NCBI GenBank assembly: GCA_041390305.1
Contig: JAWKQE010000010.1
Coordinates: forward strand, 124,001-188,000
Direction: 5' to 3'
From: JACKCR01 sp041390305
Lineage (GTDB): Bacteria > Eisenbacteria > RBG-16-71-46 > CAIMUX01
DNA length: 64,000 nucleotides
Every line of letters starts with the position of its first letter. The stretch's first letter is position 1. Shown piece after piece: positions 1 to 7,762 of the stretch. The notes under the pieces are model-generated. The model was not told where the DNA came from and did not search any database. It saw only the letters and a program-made list of their open reading frames with translations. The translations under genes were made by a program, and so were the position numbers.

Positions 1-8
1 ACCTGCCG

Positions 9-2465
9 ATGTGGATACGCAGAGCCTTCCAGAGAGCCCTCGTCGCACTTGCCGTCGTCACGCTCCTGGCCATGGCGATGGAAATGGTCCGCCTCCCCGA
101 ACGGGCGGTGCTCGGGATGAGTGAGCGGGACACCGAGATCCGGCTCGTCGTCCAAGGGGGACCGGCCTTCCGCGCGGGGCTGCGCGATGGCGATCGCCTC
201 GTCGAGATCGCGGGAACGCGAACGACGGGGATGGCCGATCCGTCCGCGTTCCTGCGCGCACGTGGACTCGAGCCGACGCCTCTCCTCGTCCTCAGGAAGG
301 GAGAGACCTTCCGCGCCGAGCTTCGGCCGACGAAGCTCTCCGGCACGGACCTGGCGGTCGATGCGGCGCGCGCGATCTCCGCCGCCATCACCCTGCTCAT
401 CGGAACCTGGGTGCTGCGGCAGCGGTTCAGCGAGATCAGCGTCGTCTTCTTCGGGATCTGCTTCGCGCTCTCGGTGCTCTCGTTCCGTCCGTTCGTGCCC
501 GCGACGCCGGGCGCGGCCCTCATCGCCCGCGGAGCGGTGAGCGCCTTCTCGGCGACGATCCCCGGCGTGCTCCTACATTTCTTCCTCCTCTTTCCGTTCG
601 AACGACGGGCGATCCACGAGAACCGGTGGATCCTCCTCTTCGTCTACCTTCCCGGCGCTGTTCTCGGTCCGCTCAGTGCTCTTCCGATCTTACTCCAGAC
701 GCCTCTCGGGTCCCGCGGCACCGAGATCGAAATGCTGGTCGAGACGGGCACGGGCGCCTACTGGATCCTCGCCCTCGTCTTCGCGATCTTCCTCTTCGTG
801 CGGAGCTTTCGGTCGAGTCCGCTCCCGGTCGTGCGCGCGAAGTTGCGCGTGTCTCTCCTCGGAAGCCTGCTCGGATTCCTCCCGCTGCTCGTCGTCCTTC
901 TCGTGCGGCTCGCCCGTCCCGACATCCACATGCCGGGGGATCGACTCGCCACCGTGACCCTGGTCTTCCTCCCCGCCACCTTCGGCTATGCGATCCTCCG
1001 GCACGGAATCGTCGACACGGAGCTCCTCGCACAACGCGGCTTCCTCTACTCGGCGCTCACGAGCGCATTCCTCCTCGTCTACTTCCTGGCCTTCTTCGGG
1101 CTCCGGGCCGCGCTCAGTGGGACGACCGGTCTCGAAGGGCGGGTCGGTACGACCCTCGCGCTCGGATTCGTCCTCCTCCTGATGAGTCCGCTCCGCTCCT
1201 ACCTCCAGGAGAAGGTGGATCGCTGGATCTACCCGGATCGGTTCTACATAAGACGACCGCTCCGGGAGTCCGCCCAGCGGCTCCAGGAGGCGCGCGGGCT
1301 CGACGAGGTCGGAAGCACGGTGTTGCGCTCCGTGAGCGGACTGCTTCGCGTGGAGCAGTCGGTGCTCCTCCTCGCGCGACGGGACGAACTCGTGACGCAC
1401 ACGGCCGAAGGAATCGATCCGGAGACGGCCAGGATCACGCTCTCGAGACACGTCGCGGACGCGATCTTCCGCCAGAACGGTCCGATCAGCCGCGCCGAAC
1501 TGGAGGACGACCTTCCCTACGGCTACCTTCCCACCTCGGACCTCGCCGGGCTGAGACAGGTGAATGCGCGCATGTTCCTGCCGCTCACTTCCGCACGCGG
1601 CCGGCTCGGCGCGGTGGTGCTGGGCCCGCGTGAGTACGGCGAACGGTACTCCGGACCCGACCTCGACCTGCTGGAGGGCGTGCAGGCGCAAGCCGCGCTC
1701 GCGCTCGAGAACGCGCTCCTGGAGGTGGAACACCAGGGACACGTCCACCTGGCCGAAGAGCTCGAAATCGCCCGTTCCATCCAGCAGGAGCTCCTGCCGC
1801 GCGAGATTCCTCAGCTCCCGAAGCTGGATCTCGCCGCCGTCAACAAGCCCTGCTTCGCGGTCGGTGGCGACTACTACGACTGCGCGACACTCCCCGACGG
1901 CTCCCTTGCCCTCGCCGTCGCAGACGTGACCGGACACGGCGTACCCGCCGCGCTTCTCATGTCGAACATCCAGGCGACCTTTCGGGCCGAAGTCCACGCG
2001 AACCGTGATCCGGGAGAGATCCTCCGCACCCTCAACGACCGCCTCTGCGCAATCGACCGGCCCGAGCGGTTCGCGACGTTCTTCACGGCGCGTTGGGAAC
2101 CCGGGCAGAGCGAGCTCCTCTACGCAAACGGCGGCCACGGACCGCCCGTCCTCGTGCGGAGGAGCGGGAGCATCGAGCGCCTCCGGGATGGCGGGCCCGT
2201 CCTCGGGATCGTGCCGGGTGCGCAGTACGACGTGGGTACGGTGAGGCTCGAGCCCGGGGACCTCCTCCTCGTCTATACGGACGGTGTGGTGGAACAGGGC
2301 GGGCCGGAGGGCAACTTCCAGGAAACCGAGCTCCTCGCGTTCCTCGAGTCGCACCGCCACCTCTCCCCCCGCGATCTGATCGGCCAGATCCAGGAGAGGA
2401 TCGACCCCAGTCTCGACGACTCGTTCGCCGACGACACCACCCTCTTCGTCCTGAAGCGCGTCTGA
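9..2465 (+). CDS. Membrane SpoIIE/RsbU-type PP2C serine phosphatase with PDZ and GAF domains
   Basis: A membrane-bound PP2C phosphatase of the SpoIIE/RsbU family, which usually dephosphorylates an anti-sigma antagonist or STAS protein. A membrane segment lies near residues 8-26. A PDZ-like stretch follows (about 40-110, with GPAFRAGLRDGDRL). A multi-span hydrophobic region covers roughly 120-410 and a GAF-like region about 425-570. The phosphatase domain fills the C-terminal 220 residues. Metal-binding signatures are present: VGGDYYD (618-624), ADVTGHG, YANGGHGPP, YTDGVVE and a terminal DDTTLF. No stop precedes position 9 in frame and only eight bases are upstream, so the real start could lie outside the window. 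No STAS or anti-sigma kinase is adjacent, so the substrate is unknown. Family assignment is firm. Confidence 0.93.
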   Translation: MWIRRAFQRALVALAVVTLLAMAMEMVRLPERAVLGMSERDTEIRLVVQGGPAFRAGLRDGDRLVEIAGTRTTGMADPSAFLRARGLEPTPLLVLRKGETFRAELRPTKLSGTDLAVDAARAISAAITLLIGTWVLRQRFSEISVVFFGICFALSVLSFRPFVPATPGAALIARGAVSAFSATIPGVLLHFFLLFPFERRAIHENRWILLFVYLPGAVLGPLSALPILLQTPLGSRGTEIEMLVETGTGAYWILALVFAIFLFVRSFRSSPLPVVRAKLRVSLLGSLLGFLPLLVVLLVRLARPDIHMPGDRLATVTLVFLPATFGYAILRHGIVDTELLAQRGFLYSALTSAFLLVYFLAFFGLRAALSGTTGLEGRVGTTLALGFVLLLMSPLRSYLQEKVDRWIYPDRFYIRRPLRESAQRLQEARGLDEVGSTVLRSVSGLLRVEQSVLLLARRDELVTHTAEGIDPETARITLSRHVADAIFRQNGPISRAELEDDLPYGYLPTSDLAGLRQVNARMFLPLTSARGRLGAVVLGPREYGERYSGPDLDLLEGVQAQAALALENALLEVEHQGHVHLAEELEIARSIQQELLPREIPQLPKLDLAAVNKPCFAVGGDYYDCATLPDGSLALAVADVTGHGVPAALLMSNIQATFRAEVHANRDPGEILRTLNDRLCAIDRPERFATFFTARWEPGQSELLYANGGHGPPVLVRRSGSIERLRDGGPVLGIVPGAQYDVGTVRLEPGDLLLVYTDGVVEQGGPEGNFQETELLAFLESHRHLSPRDLIGQIQERIDPSLDDSFADDTTLFVLKRV

Positions 2466-2488
2466 TCCGCTGGAGCTTCTCCGCCCGA

Positions 2489-2519
2489 CGGGAAACCCTC
2501 GCCCCGGGGCCGTTTCCCG
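2489..2519 (+). terminator. Possible terminator hairpin after the phosphatase gene
   Basis: An 8-bp inverted repeat, CGGGAAAC (2489-2496) and GTTTCCCG (2512-2519), begins 24 bases after the stop codon. The loop itself contains the palindrome GCCCCGGGGC. There is no T-run, so intrinsic termination is only suggested. Confidence 0.4.
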
Positions 2520-2697
2520 ACATGAGGCCTAAAGTAGCCGCGCAGGTCTCCCGAACACACGACTAGACGGAGAAGCGCCGGAGCCTGCCATGGAGTGGTG
2601 GGGACGGGTCGGGAGCAGGCTTCGTGCGATGCACGCGGTCGATCTGACAGGCCCGAAGATCCAGGACGCCGATGCGCCTGGATCCAAGGAGGTCCCG

Positions 2698-2769
2698 ATG
2701 CTGCTCCTTCTGTTGATCACGGCCACGATCATGGCGTGCTTCGACATCTTCTGGTGGTTGAAGCGCTGA
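2698..2769 (+). CDS. Putative 23-residue single-span membrane peptide
   Basis: A tiny open frame of 23 codons begins with ATG at 2698. It is preceded by the near-perfect Shine-Dalgarno AAGGAGGT (2686-2693) with a four-base spacer. The peptide opens with a leucine run (MLLLLLITATIMACFDIF) and ends WWLKR, so it looks like a single hydrophobic helix with aromatic and basic residues at its C-terminal edge. The same frame is open upstream to an ATG at 2590, which would give 59 residues, but that start has no comparable ribosome site. It sits alone between the phosphatase and a response regulator. I do not recognise a family. The strong ribosome site is the main argument that it is translated. Confidence 0.5.
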   Translation: MLLLLLITATIMACFDIFWWLKR

Positions 2770-2919
2770 CTGGCCGACATTCGCCTTCCGCGCGGGAACG
2801 GCGCCTCTGGTGCGACCCCTCGGGTCCTCCGCCAGAGGAGGAGCTCCCGACGAGGGCACGCGCCCACTCCGGGGTGGAGTGGGATCGCACCTGCTGCCCC
2901 TGATACGGAGACGACGACG

Positions 2920-3303
2920 ATGGCGAAGATCCTGTTGGTCGACAATGACTCGATCGTCCTCAAGACCCTCTCCCATCCGATGGAGAAGGCCGGACACTGC
3001 GTGCTCCTCGCCTCGAACGGACGGCGTGCCTGGGAGGTCCTGGAGGACAACCCCGGTATCGAGGCCGTCATCACGGACCTCTCGATGCCGGAGATGACCG
3101 GTCAGGAACTCGTCGAGAAGATGCGCGGCGAGAGCCACACCGCGGACATCCCGGTTCTCATGATGTCGTCGGTATGCTCCGTCAGCGCCGTGACGGAACT
3201 GCTGAAGACGGGCTCATCTCTCTTCCTTCCGAAGCCGGTGACGACGCGGGACCTGCTCGCGTACATCGGATCCGCCACTCGCACCCAGGCCAAGGCCTCC
3301 TGA
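2920..3303 (+). CDS. Single-domain response regulator (CheY-like receiver)
   Basis: A 127-residue stand-alone receiver domain. Expected phosphorylation residues are D8/D10 in the acidic pocket, D53 as phospho-acceptor (ITDLSMPEM), S83/S84 at the Thr/Ser switch position, and K105 in LPKP. There is no output domain, so it should act by protein contact, like CheY. It opens the chemosensory cluster, upstream of the first chemoreceptor. It closely resembles the response regulator at 23145-23513, which also adjoins a chemoreceptor; both share an SSV-x-SV segment and a FLPKP segment. CheY-like role is well supported, but the partner kinase is inferred from position only. Confidence 0.93.
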   Translation: MAKILLVDNDSIVLKTLSHPMEKAGHCVLLASNGRRAWEVLEDNPGIEAVITDLSMPEMTGQELVEKMRGESHTADIPVLMMSSVCSVSAVTELLKTGSSLFLPKPVTTRDLLAYIGSATRTQAKAS

Positions 3304-3653
3304 AGCGAAGCGCCCCCGCCAAACACCCCACGGAACCTCCGGATCAGCCCGGGGCGCTGCCGCCCTCGTGCATCTCGCGCCTACCCCTCCTCGTACCTCT
3401 TCTCGTGTATGCAGGCGGGCCCCCATCGGCCCCCAACACATCGGTTTGCGTCCGCCCGGGCCGGCCCGAACGGTTCGAGGCCCGGCCGTCCCATTGTCCC
3501 GACCGAATGGAGTCGTTTCCCCACCCGCAGTGACGCAGAACCCTCAAGAAGCATACCTCGCTCTTCCGATCACTCCATGAGAGAACCCGCCCCGTAACGA
3601 CGGGGCCGAGTCACGGTCGTGTCGGCCGCGCGAGACAGATGGAGCCAAAACCA
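3304..3653 (+). other. Intergenic region with two hairpins before the first chemoreceptor
   Basis: No convincing gene lies here. Two inverted repeats stand out. CCGGGCC/GGCCCGG (3456-3462 and 3479-3485) could end the response regulator transcript. GCCCCGT/ACGGGGC closes a four-base loop (3589-3606) about 50 bases before the chemoreceptor start, so it would lie in the leader RNA. No clear promoter boxes were recognised. Confidence 0.35.
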
Positions 3654-5855
3654 ATGTCCCTTCGCCAGAAACTACTCGTCACGTTCGTGCTCTGCGGACT
3701 CGTTCCGACAGCGGTGGTGAGCTTCCTCGGCGCGACTTCCGCCAAGCGAGGAATGGAGCACATCGAGGAAACGGCGGAGGCCCGACTCGAGGAGCGTGCC
3801 TACGCGACGCTCGAGTCCGTCCGTGACAACAAGAGGCTCGCCGTCGAACAGTACTTCCAGACCGTTCACGATCAGATCCAGTCCTTCTCCGAGGACCGGA
3901 TGATCGTCGACGCCATGAAGGAGTTCCGCTCCGCATACCGGACCCATGACAGCGAACTCGCGTCGGGCGGGATCGGAAGGTCCGAACTGGAGAAGGCAGT
4001 CAAGGCCTACTACGACGACGAGTTCGCGCGCGAGTATGCGAACCTCAACAAGGGTTCGAGACCCGCAACAGCCGACCTGATCGCCAAACTCGACACCGAA
4101 GCCGTTTCGCTCCAGTACGCCTACATCGCGAAGAACCCGAACCCGCTCGGTTCCAAGCACCAACTCGACTCCGCACGCGACGGGACGAGCTACGATCGGG
4201 TCCACGCCAAGTACCACCCGGTCACGCGGAGCTTCCTCGAACGGTTCGGCTACTACGACATATTCCTCGTCGATGACGAGACCGGCAACGTCGTCTACTC
4301 GGTGTTCAAGGAACTCGACTACGCGACCTCGCTCGACGCGGGCCCGTACGCGACCTCGAACTTCGCGCGGGCCTTCCACCAAGCCCTCGCGTCGACGGAT
4401 CCCGACGCGATCGCGTTCGCCGACTTCGACAACTACTCGCCCTCCTACGAGGCCCCGGCCAGCTTCATCGCTTCACCCATCTACGATGGGGATGAGCGGA
4501 TCGGCGTGGCCGTCTTCCAGATGCCGCTCGACCGGATCACTTCGGTGATGGCGGAGCGCGGTGGGCTCGGGGAGCGCGGCGAATCCTACCTCGTCGGCGC
4601 GGACAAGCTCATGCGGTCCGACTCCTACTGCGACCCGGACCACCGGACGGTGGTCGCCAGCTTCCGGAACCCCACCTCGGGCTCCGTCGCCACCTCCCCC
4701 GCCTCGTCCGCGTTGGCTGGACGTGAGGGACACGTCGCATCGGAGAACTACGCCGGCGTGCCGGTCCTCGCCGCCTACAGCCCAGTCGAAGTGCTCTCGG
4801 AGACGTGGGCGCTCGTCGTCGAACTCCCGGAGGAAGAGGCACTCGCCGCCGTCGAGGAGATGGCGGCCCTCGCAGGGCACGAATCGAAGAACCTCCGGAT
4901 CTGGATGGCGGTCACCGCCCTCTGTGTCCTCGTTGCAACCACCCTACTCGGGTTCTGGCAATCGAACAGCATCGGCGGGCTTCTGGGACGCGTCGTTCGC
5001 TCGCTCGGAGATGGTGCCGCCGCTGTCAACGAAACGGCCACGAGAATGGCCGGAAACTCCTCCCAGCTCGCGGACGCTTCGCGGACCCAGGCCGCGTCCC
5101 TCCAGGAAACGAGCTCGTCCCTCGAGGAGCTCTCGGCCATGACGTCGAACAACTCCGAGAACGCCACCGAAGCGAACGGACTCGCGCTCAAGGCGCGGAG
5201 TGCCGCCGAGAAGAGCGACTCCACGCTCGAGGAACTCCGTGGCGCGATCGAGAGGATCAACGAATCCTCCGGCAAGATCAGTTCGATCATCAAGGTGATC
5301 GAAGAGATCGCGTTCCAGACGAACCTCCTTGCACTCAACGCCGCCGTCGAAGCAGCTCGGGCCGGAGACCACGGCCGTGGCTTCGCGGTCGTCGCGGACG
5401 AAGTCCGAAACCTCGCGCAGAAGGCAACGGACGCGGCGCGCGAAACGTCGCAACTCATCGAGGACTCCGTCTCGCGCGCCCGGCAGGGGCGGACCGCGAT
5501 GGAGGGAGTCGAGGTCGTTCTCCGCGAGATCGCCGGCCAGGTCACCCGGGTCTCGGAACTGATGGACGGCATCTCCTCGGCCACGGCGGAACAGGCCCGC
5601 GGAGTCGAGCAGATCAGCCGCGGCGCGGACAAGATGGACCAGATGACGCAGCAGACGGCGGCGGTTGCGGAGAACGCGGCTTCCGTGTCTCGTGAACTGA
5701 CGCGGCAGGCCTCCGACGTGCGGGCCGTGGTCGACGAACTCGAGGAGTTCGTCGGCTCGGGCGCCAGCGCCACGTACGAGTTCGGCGTCCCGAAGCTGCT
5801 GAAGAGGACCACGGGCCACGAGGACGAAAGCCCCTCGATGAAGCGGGCGGCGTAA
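3654..5855 (+). CDS. Methyl-accepting chemotaxis protein with periplasmic Cache-type sensor
   Basis: A chemoreceptor of about 733 residues. It has an N-terminal membrane helix (about 5-25), a large periplasmic domain, and a second helix near 415-435 (AVTALCVLVATTLLGFW). A cytoplasmic coiled coil follows, with the signalling hairpin EEIAFQTNLLALNAAVEAAR and GRGFAVVADEVRNLAQ. The periplasmic part ends with a Cache-like stretch (GERGESYLVGADKLMRSDS). I prefer ATG 3654 because GGAG sits nine bases upstream; an in-frame ATG at 3639 would add five residues but has a poor ribosome site. It lies between the response regulator and a second receptor, upstream of CheA. The ligand cannot be inferred, and no C-terminal CheR-tethering pentapeptide is seen. 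Confidence 0.95.
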   Translation: MSLRQKLLVTFVLCGLVPTAVVSFLGATSAKRGMEHIEETAEARLEERAYATLESVRDNKRLAVEQYFQTVHDQIQSFSEDRMIVDAMKEFRSAYRTHDSELASGGIGRSELEKAVKAYYDDEFAREYANLNKGSRPATADLIAKLDTEAVSLQYAYIAKNPNPLGSKHQLDSARDGTSYDRVHAKYHPVTRSFLERFGYYDIFLVDDETGNVVYSVFKELDYATSLDAGPYATSNFARAFHQALASTDPDAIAFADFDNYSPSYEAPASFIASPIYDGDERIGVAVFQMPLDRITSVMAERGGLGERGESYLVGADKLMRSDSYCDPDHRTVVASFRNPTSGSVATSPASSALAGREGHVASENYAGVPVLAAYSPVEVLSETWALVVELPEEEALAAVEEMAALAGHESKNLRIWMAVTALCVLVATTLLGFWQSNSIGGLLGRVVRSLGDGAAAVNETATRMAGNSSQLADASRTQAASLQETSSSLEELSAMTSNNSENATEANGLALKARSAAEKSDSTLEELRGAIERINESSGKISSIIKVIEEIAFQTNLLALNAAVEAARAGDHGRGFAVVADEVRNLAQKATDAARETSQLIEDSVSRARQGRTAMEGVEVVLREIAGQVTRVSELMDGISSATAEQARGVEQISRGADKMDQMTQQTAAVAENAASVSRELTRQASDVRAVVDELEEFVGSGASATYEFGVPKLLKRTTGHEDESPSMKRAA

Positions 5856-5945
5856 GAGTTTCTGGTTTCCTGCCCGCCAACGGATCGGGATTGGATCGAA
5901 GACGTCCTCGGCATGACCGTGGGACTCGATCGGAAAGGGAGTGAC

Positions 5946-7730
5946 ATGAAGGGGCGAATGAGTCTGTTCGCACGGCTATCGGTCTCGGGAGTCGTCGCAT
6001 TCTTTGGTCTTCTGGCGGTGGCCGGAGTCGCGGTCTGGGGTCAGCACGCCGGCTCCGAGTACGCAGAGGCAATCGACATCGCGGGACGTCAGCGGATGCT
6101 CGTGGAGAAGTTCACGGCCGAGACCCTGCTCCGGGATGCCGAGGGGAAATCACGCGGCTCCGGGGCGACCTCCGACGCCCATGCGGAGAAGACCGCAGCC
6201 CTGTTCGAGTCAAGTCTCGCGGCGCTCGCCTCCGGAGGCGACGTGATCCAGGACCCGAAAGCGGGTACGTACGTCCATCTCCACGCCGTCAAGGGCGCGG
6301 CCCGAAGCACATTGGAGGATAGCCGCCGGAGCTGGGAGTCCCTGCGGGCCTCGGTCCCCTCGGCGGAGAGCAGCACTGAGGAGTTGGAGGAGTTCTACGC
6401 GAACAGCGGAACCGCCCTGGCCAAGGCGAACGGAGTCGTCGTCGCGCTCCTCGAGCAGCAGGGCGGCCAGACCGCGAAGGTCCATACGATGCTCATCGGC
6501 GCGATCGTACTCTGCCTCGGCCTCCTCGCCGCGAGCCAGATCGACCTCTATCGGTCCGTCGTGCGTCCGATCCGAGACGTCGCCCACACGCTCCTCGACA
6601 GCGCCAACGCAACGCAGGAGGCCACCGCCCAGGTCGCCGCGATGAGCGGACGGATGGCCGAGAGTTCGAACGAGCAGGCGTCGAGCCTCGAAGAGATCTC
6701 CGCGTCGCTCGAAGAGATGACCTCGAACACCGGCCAGAACGCAGACAACGCGCAGAGCGCGAGCCACCTCACGGCCGAGACCCGGTCCTCCGCGCTCGAA
6801 GGCCAGCAGTCGATGGACGATCTGGCCCAGGCCATCGAGGAGATTCGCGAGTCGGCCGAAGCGACCGCGCAGATCGTCAAGACGATCGACGAGATCGCGT
6901 TCCAGACGAACCTCCTCGCCCTCAACGCCGCCGTCGAAGCAGCTCGGGCAGGAGACGCCGGACGCGGATTCGCCGTCGTCGCCGAAGAAGTACGCAACCT
7001 CGCTCAGCGGAGCGCGGACGCAGCCAAGCGGACGGCAGCTCTCATCGAGGAAGCCCGGGACCGCTCGAAGCGCGGCACGGAGGCGACGCAGCTCGTGAGC
7101 GAGAACTTCCACGGGATCACGGAGCGGATCGCGGAAGTCGACCGGCTCATGGCCGAACTCTCCGCCGCGAGCAAGGAACAGGCGGTCGGCATCGAGCAGA
7201 TCAACACCGCCGTCTCCCAGATCGACCGACTGACGCAGCGGAACGCCGGAAGCGCGGAAGAGACGGCTTCGACCGCCTCGAGCCTCTCCGCCGAGGTCTC
7301 CCGCATGGACGTGGCGGCGAGGGAGTTGAGAACGGTCGTGGACGGCGGAACGACGGGCGGCTTCGCGAAGACGAAGACGGGTCCCAAGAAGTCGTCCAAG
7401 TCGTCCGGCGCGAGCAAGGGAAGCTCCACCTCGGCCGGTTCGGGCCACACCTCGACGCCCAAGACGAGCGCTTCGTCCTCGACGACGAGCTCGACGAGCG
7501 GTCTCAAGGTCATCGAGGGTTCGGCGTCCAAGTCCGGCGCATGGTCCGCCTCGAGTGCGACGAAGCCATCGATTGGATCGGCCTTCAGCGCATCCTCGGT
7601 CCCATCGAAGAGTGAACCGCTGGAAGACGACTTCTTCAGCAACGATTCCGCGTCGGAAAAGGCCGTTCGGGTCTCGAACAGCCCCGGGCAGGTCATCCCG
7701 CTCGACGACGACGACCTGGCAGATTTCTGA
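5946..7730 (+). CDS. Methyl-accepting chemotaxis protein with PilJ-type N-terminal domain and long tail
   Basis: A chemoreceptor of about 594 residues. ATG 5946 is chosen because an AAAGGGA ribosome site lies just upstream; an in-frame ATG at 5913 is weaker. A membrane helix lies near 10-30, followed by the IDIAGRQRMLVEKF motif typical of PilJ/NarX-type sensor modules. A second helix lies near 178-195. The signalling tip is EIAFQTNLLALNAAVEAAR with GRGFAVVAEEVRNLAQ. After the coiled coil comes about 130 residues of Ser/Thr/Lys/Gly-rich linker ending in the acidic sequence VIPLDDDDLADF. A flexible tail with a short terminal motif resembles receptors that tether adaptation enzymes, but the tail lacks the canonical aromatic residue. 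CheA follows after 32 bases. Confidence 0.94.
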   Translation: MKGRMSLFARLSVSGVVAFFGLLAVAGVAVWGQHAGSEYAEAIDIAGRQRMLVEKFTAETLLRDAEGKSRGSGATSDAHAEKTAALFESSLAALASGGDVIQDPKAGTYVHLHAVKGAARSTLEDSRRSWESLRASVPSAESSTEELEEFYANSGTALAKANGVVVALLEQQGGQTAKVHTMLIGAIVLCLGLLAASQIDLYRSVVRPIRDVAHTLLDSANATQEATAQVAAMSGRMAESSNEQASSLEEISASLEEMTSNTGQNADNAQSASHLTAETRSSALEGQQSMDDLAQAIEEIRESAEATAQIVKTIDEIAFQTNLLALNAAVEAARAGDAGRGFAVVAEEVRNLAQRSADAAKRTAALIEEARDRSKRGTEATQLVSENFHGITERIAEVDRLMAELSAASKEQAVGIEQINTAVSQIDRLTQRNAGSAEETASTASSLSAEVSRMDVAARELRTVVDGGTTGGFAKTKTGPKKSSKSSGASKGSSTSAGSGHTSTPKTSASSSTTSSTSGLKVIEGSASKSGAWSASSATKPSIGSAFSASSVPSKSEPLEDDFFSNDSASEKAVRVSNSPGQVIPLDDDDLADF

Positions 7731-7762
7731 GACGGACGGACAGGAGCCCAAGGAGCAAAGGA

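Noticed and set aside
690..2360. Long open frame on the minus strand opposite the phosphatase gene (556 codons)
   Set aside because: It mirrors the codon bias of the real plus-strand gene, has Arg/Glu-rich low-complexity translation, and no recognisable motif. Such antisense frames are common in GC-rich DNA.
3454..3490. A tRNA, because TTCGAGG resembles a T-loop
   Set aside because: The flanking bases do not form a T-stem, and no anticodon arm or acceptor stem is present nearby.
7470..7730. A CheR-binding pentapeptide at the end of the second chemoreceptor
   Set aside because: The terminal residues DLADF lack the first aromatic residue of the known motif, so only a looser tethering role can be suggested.
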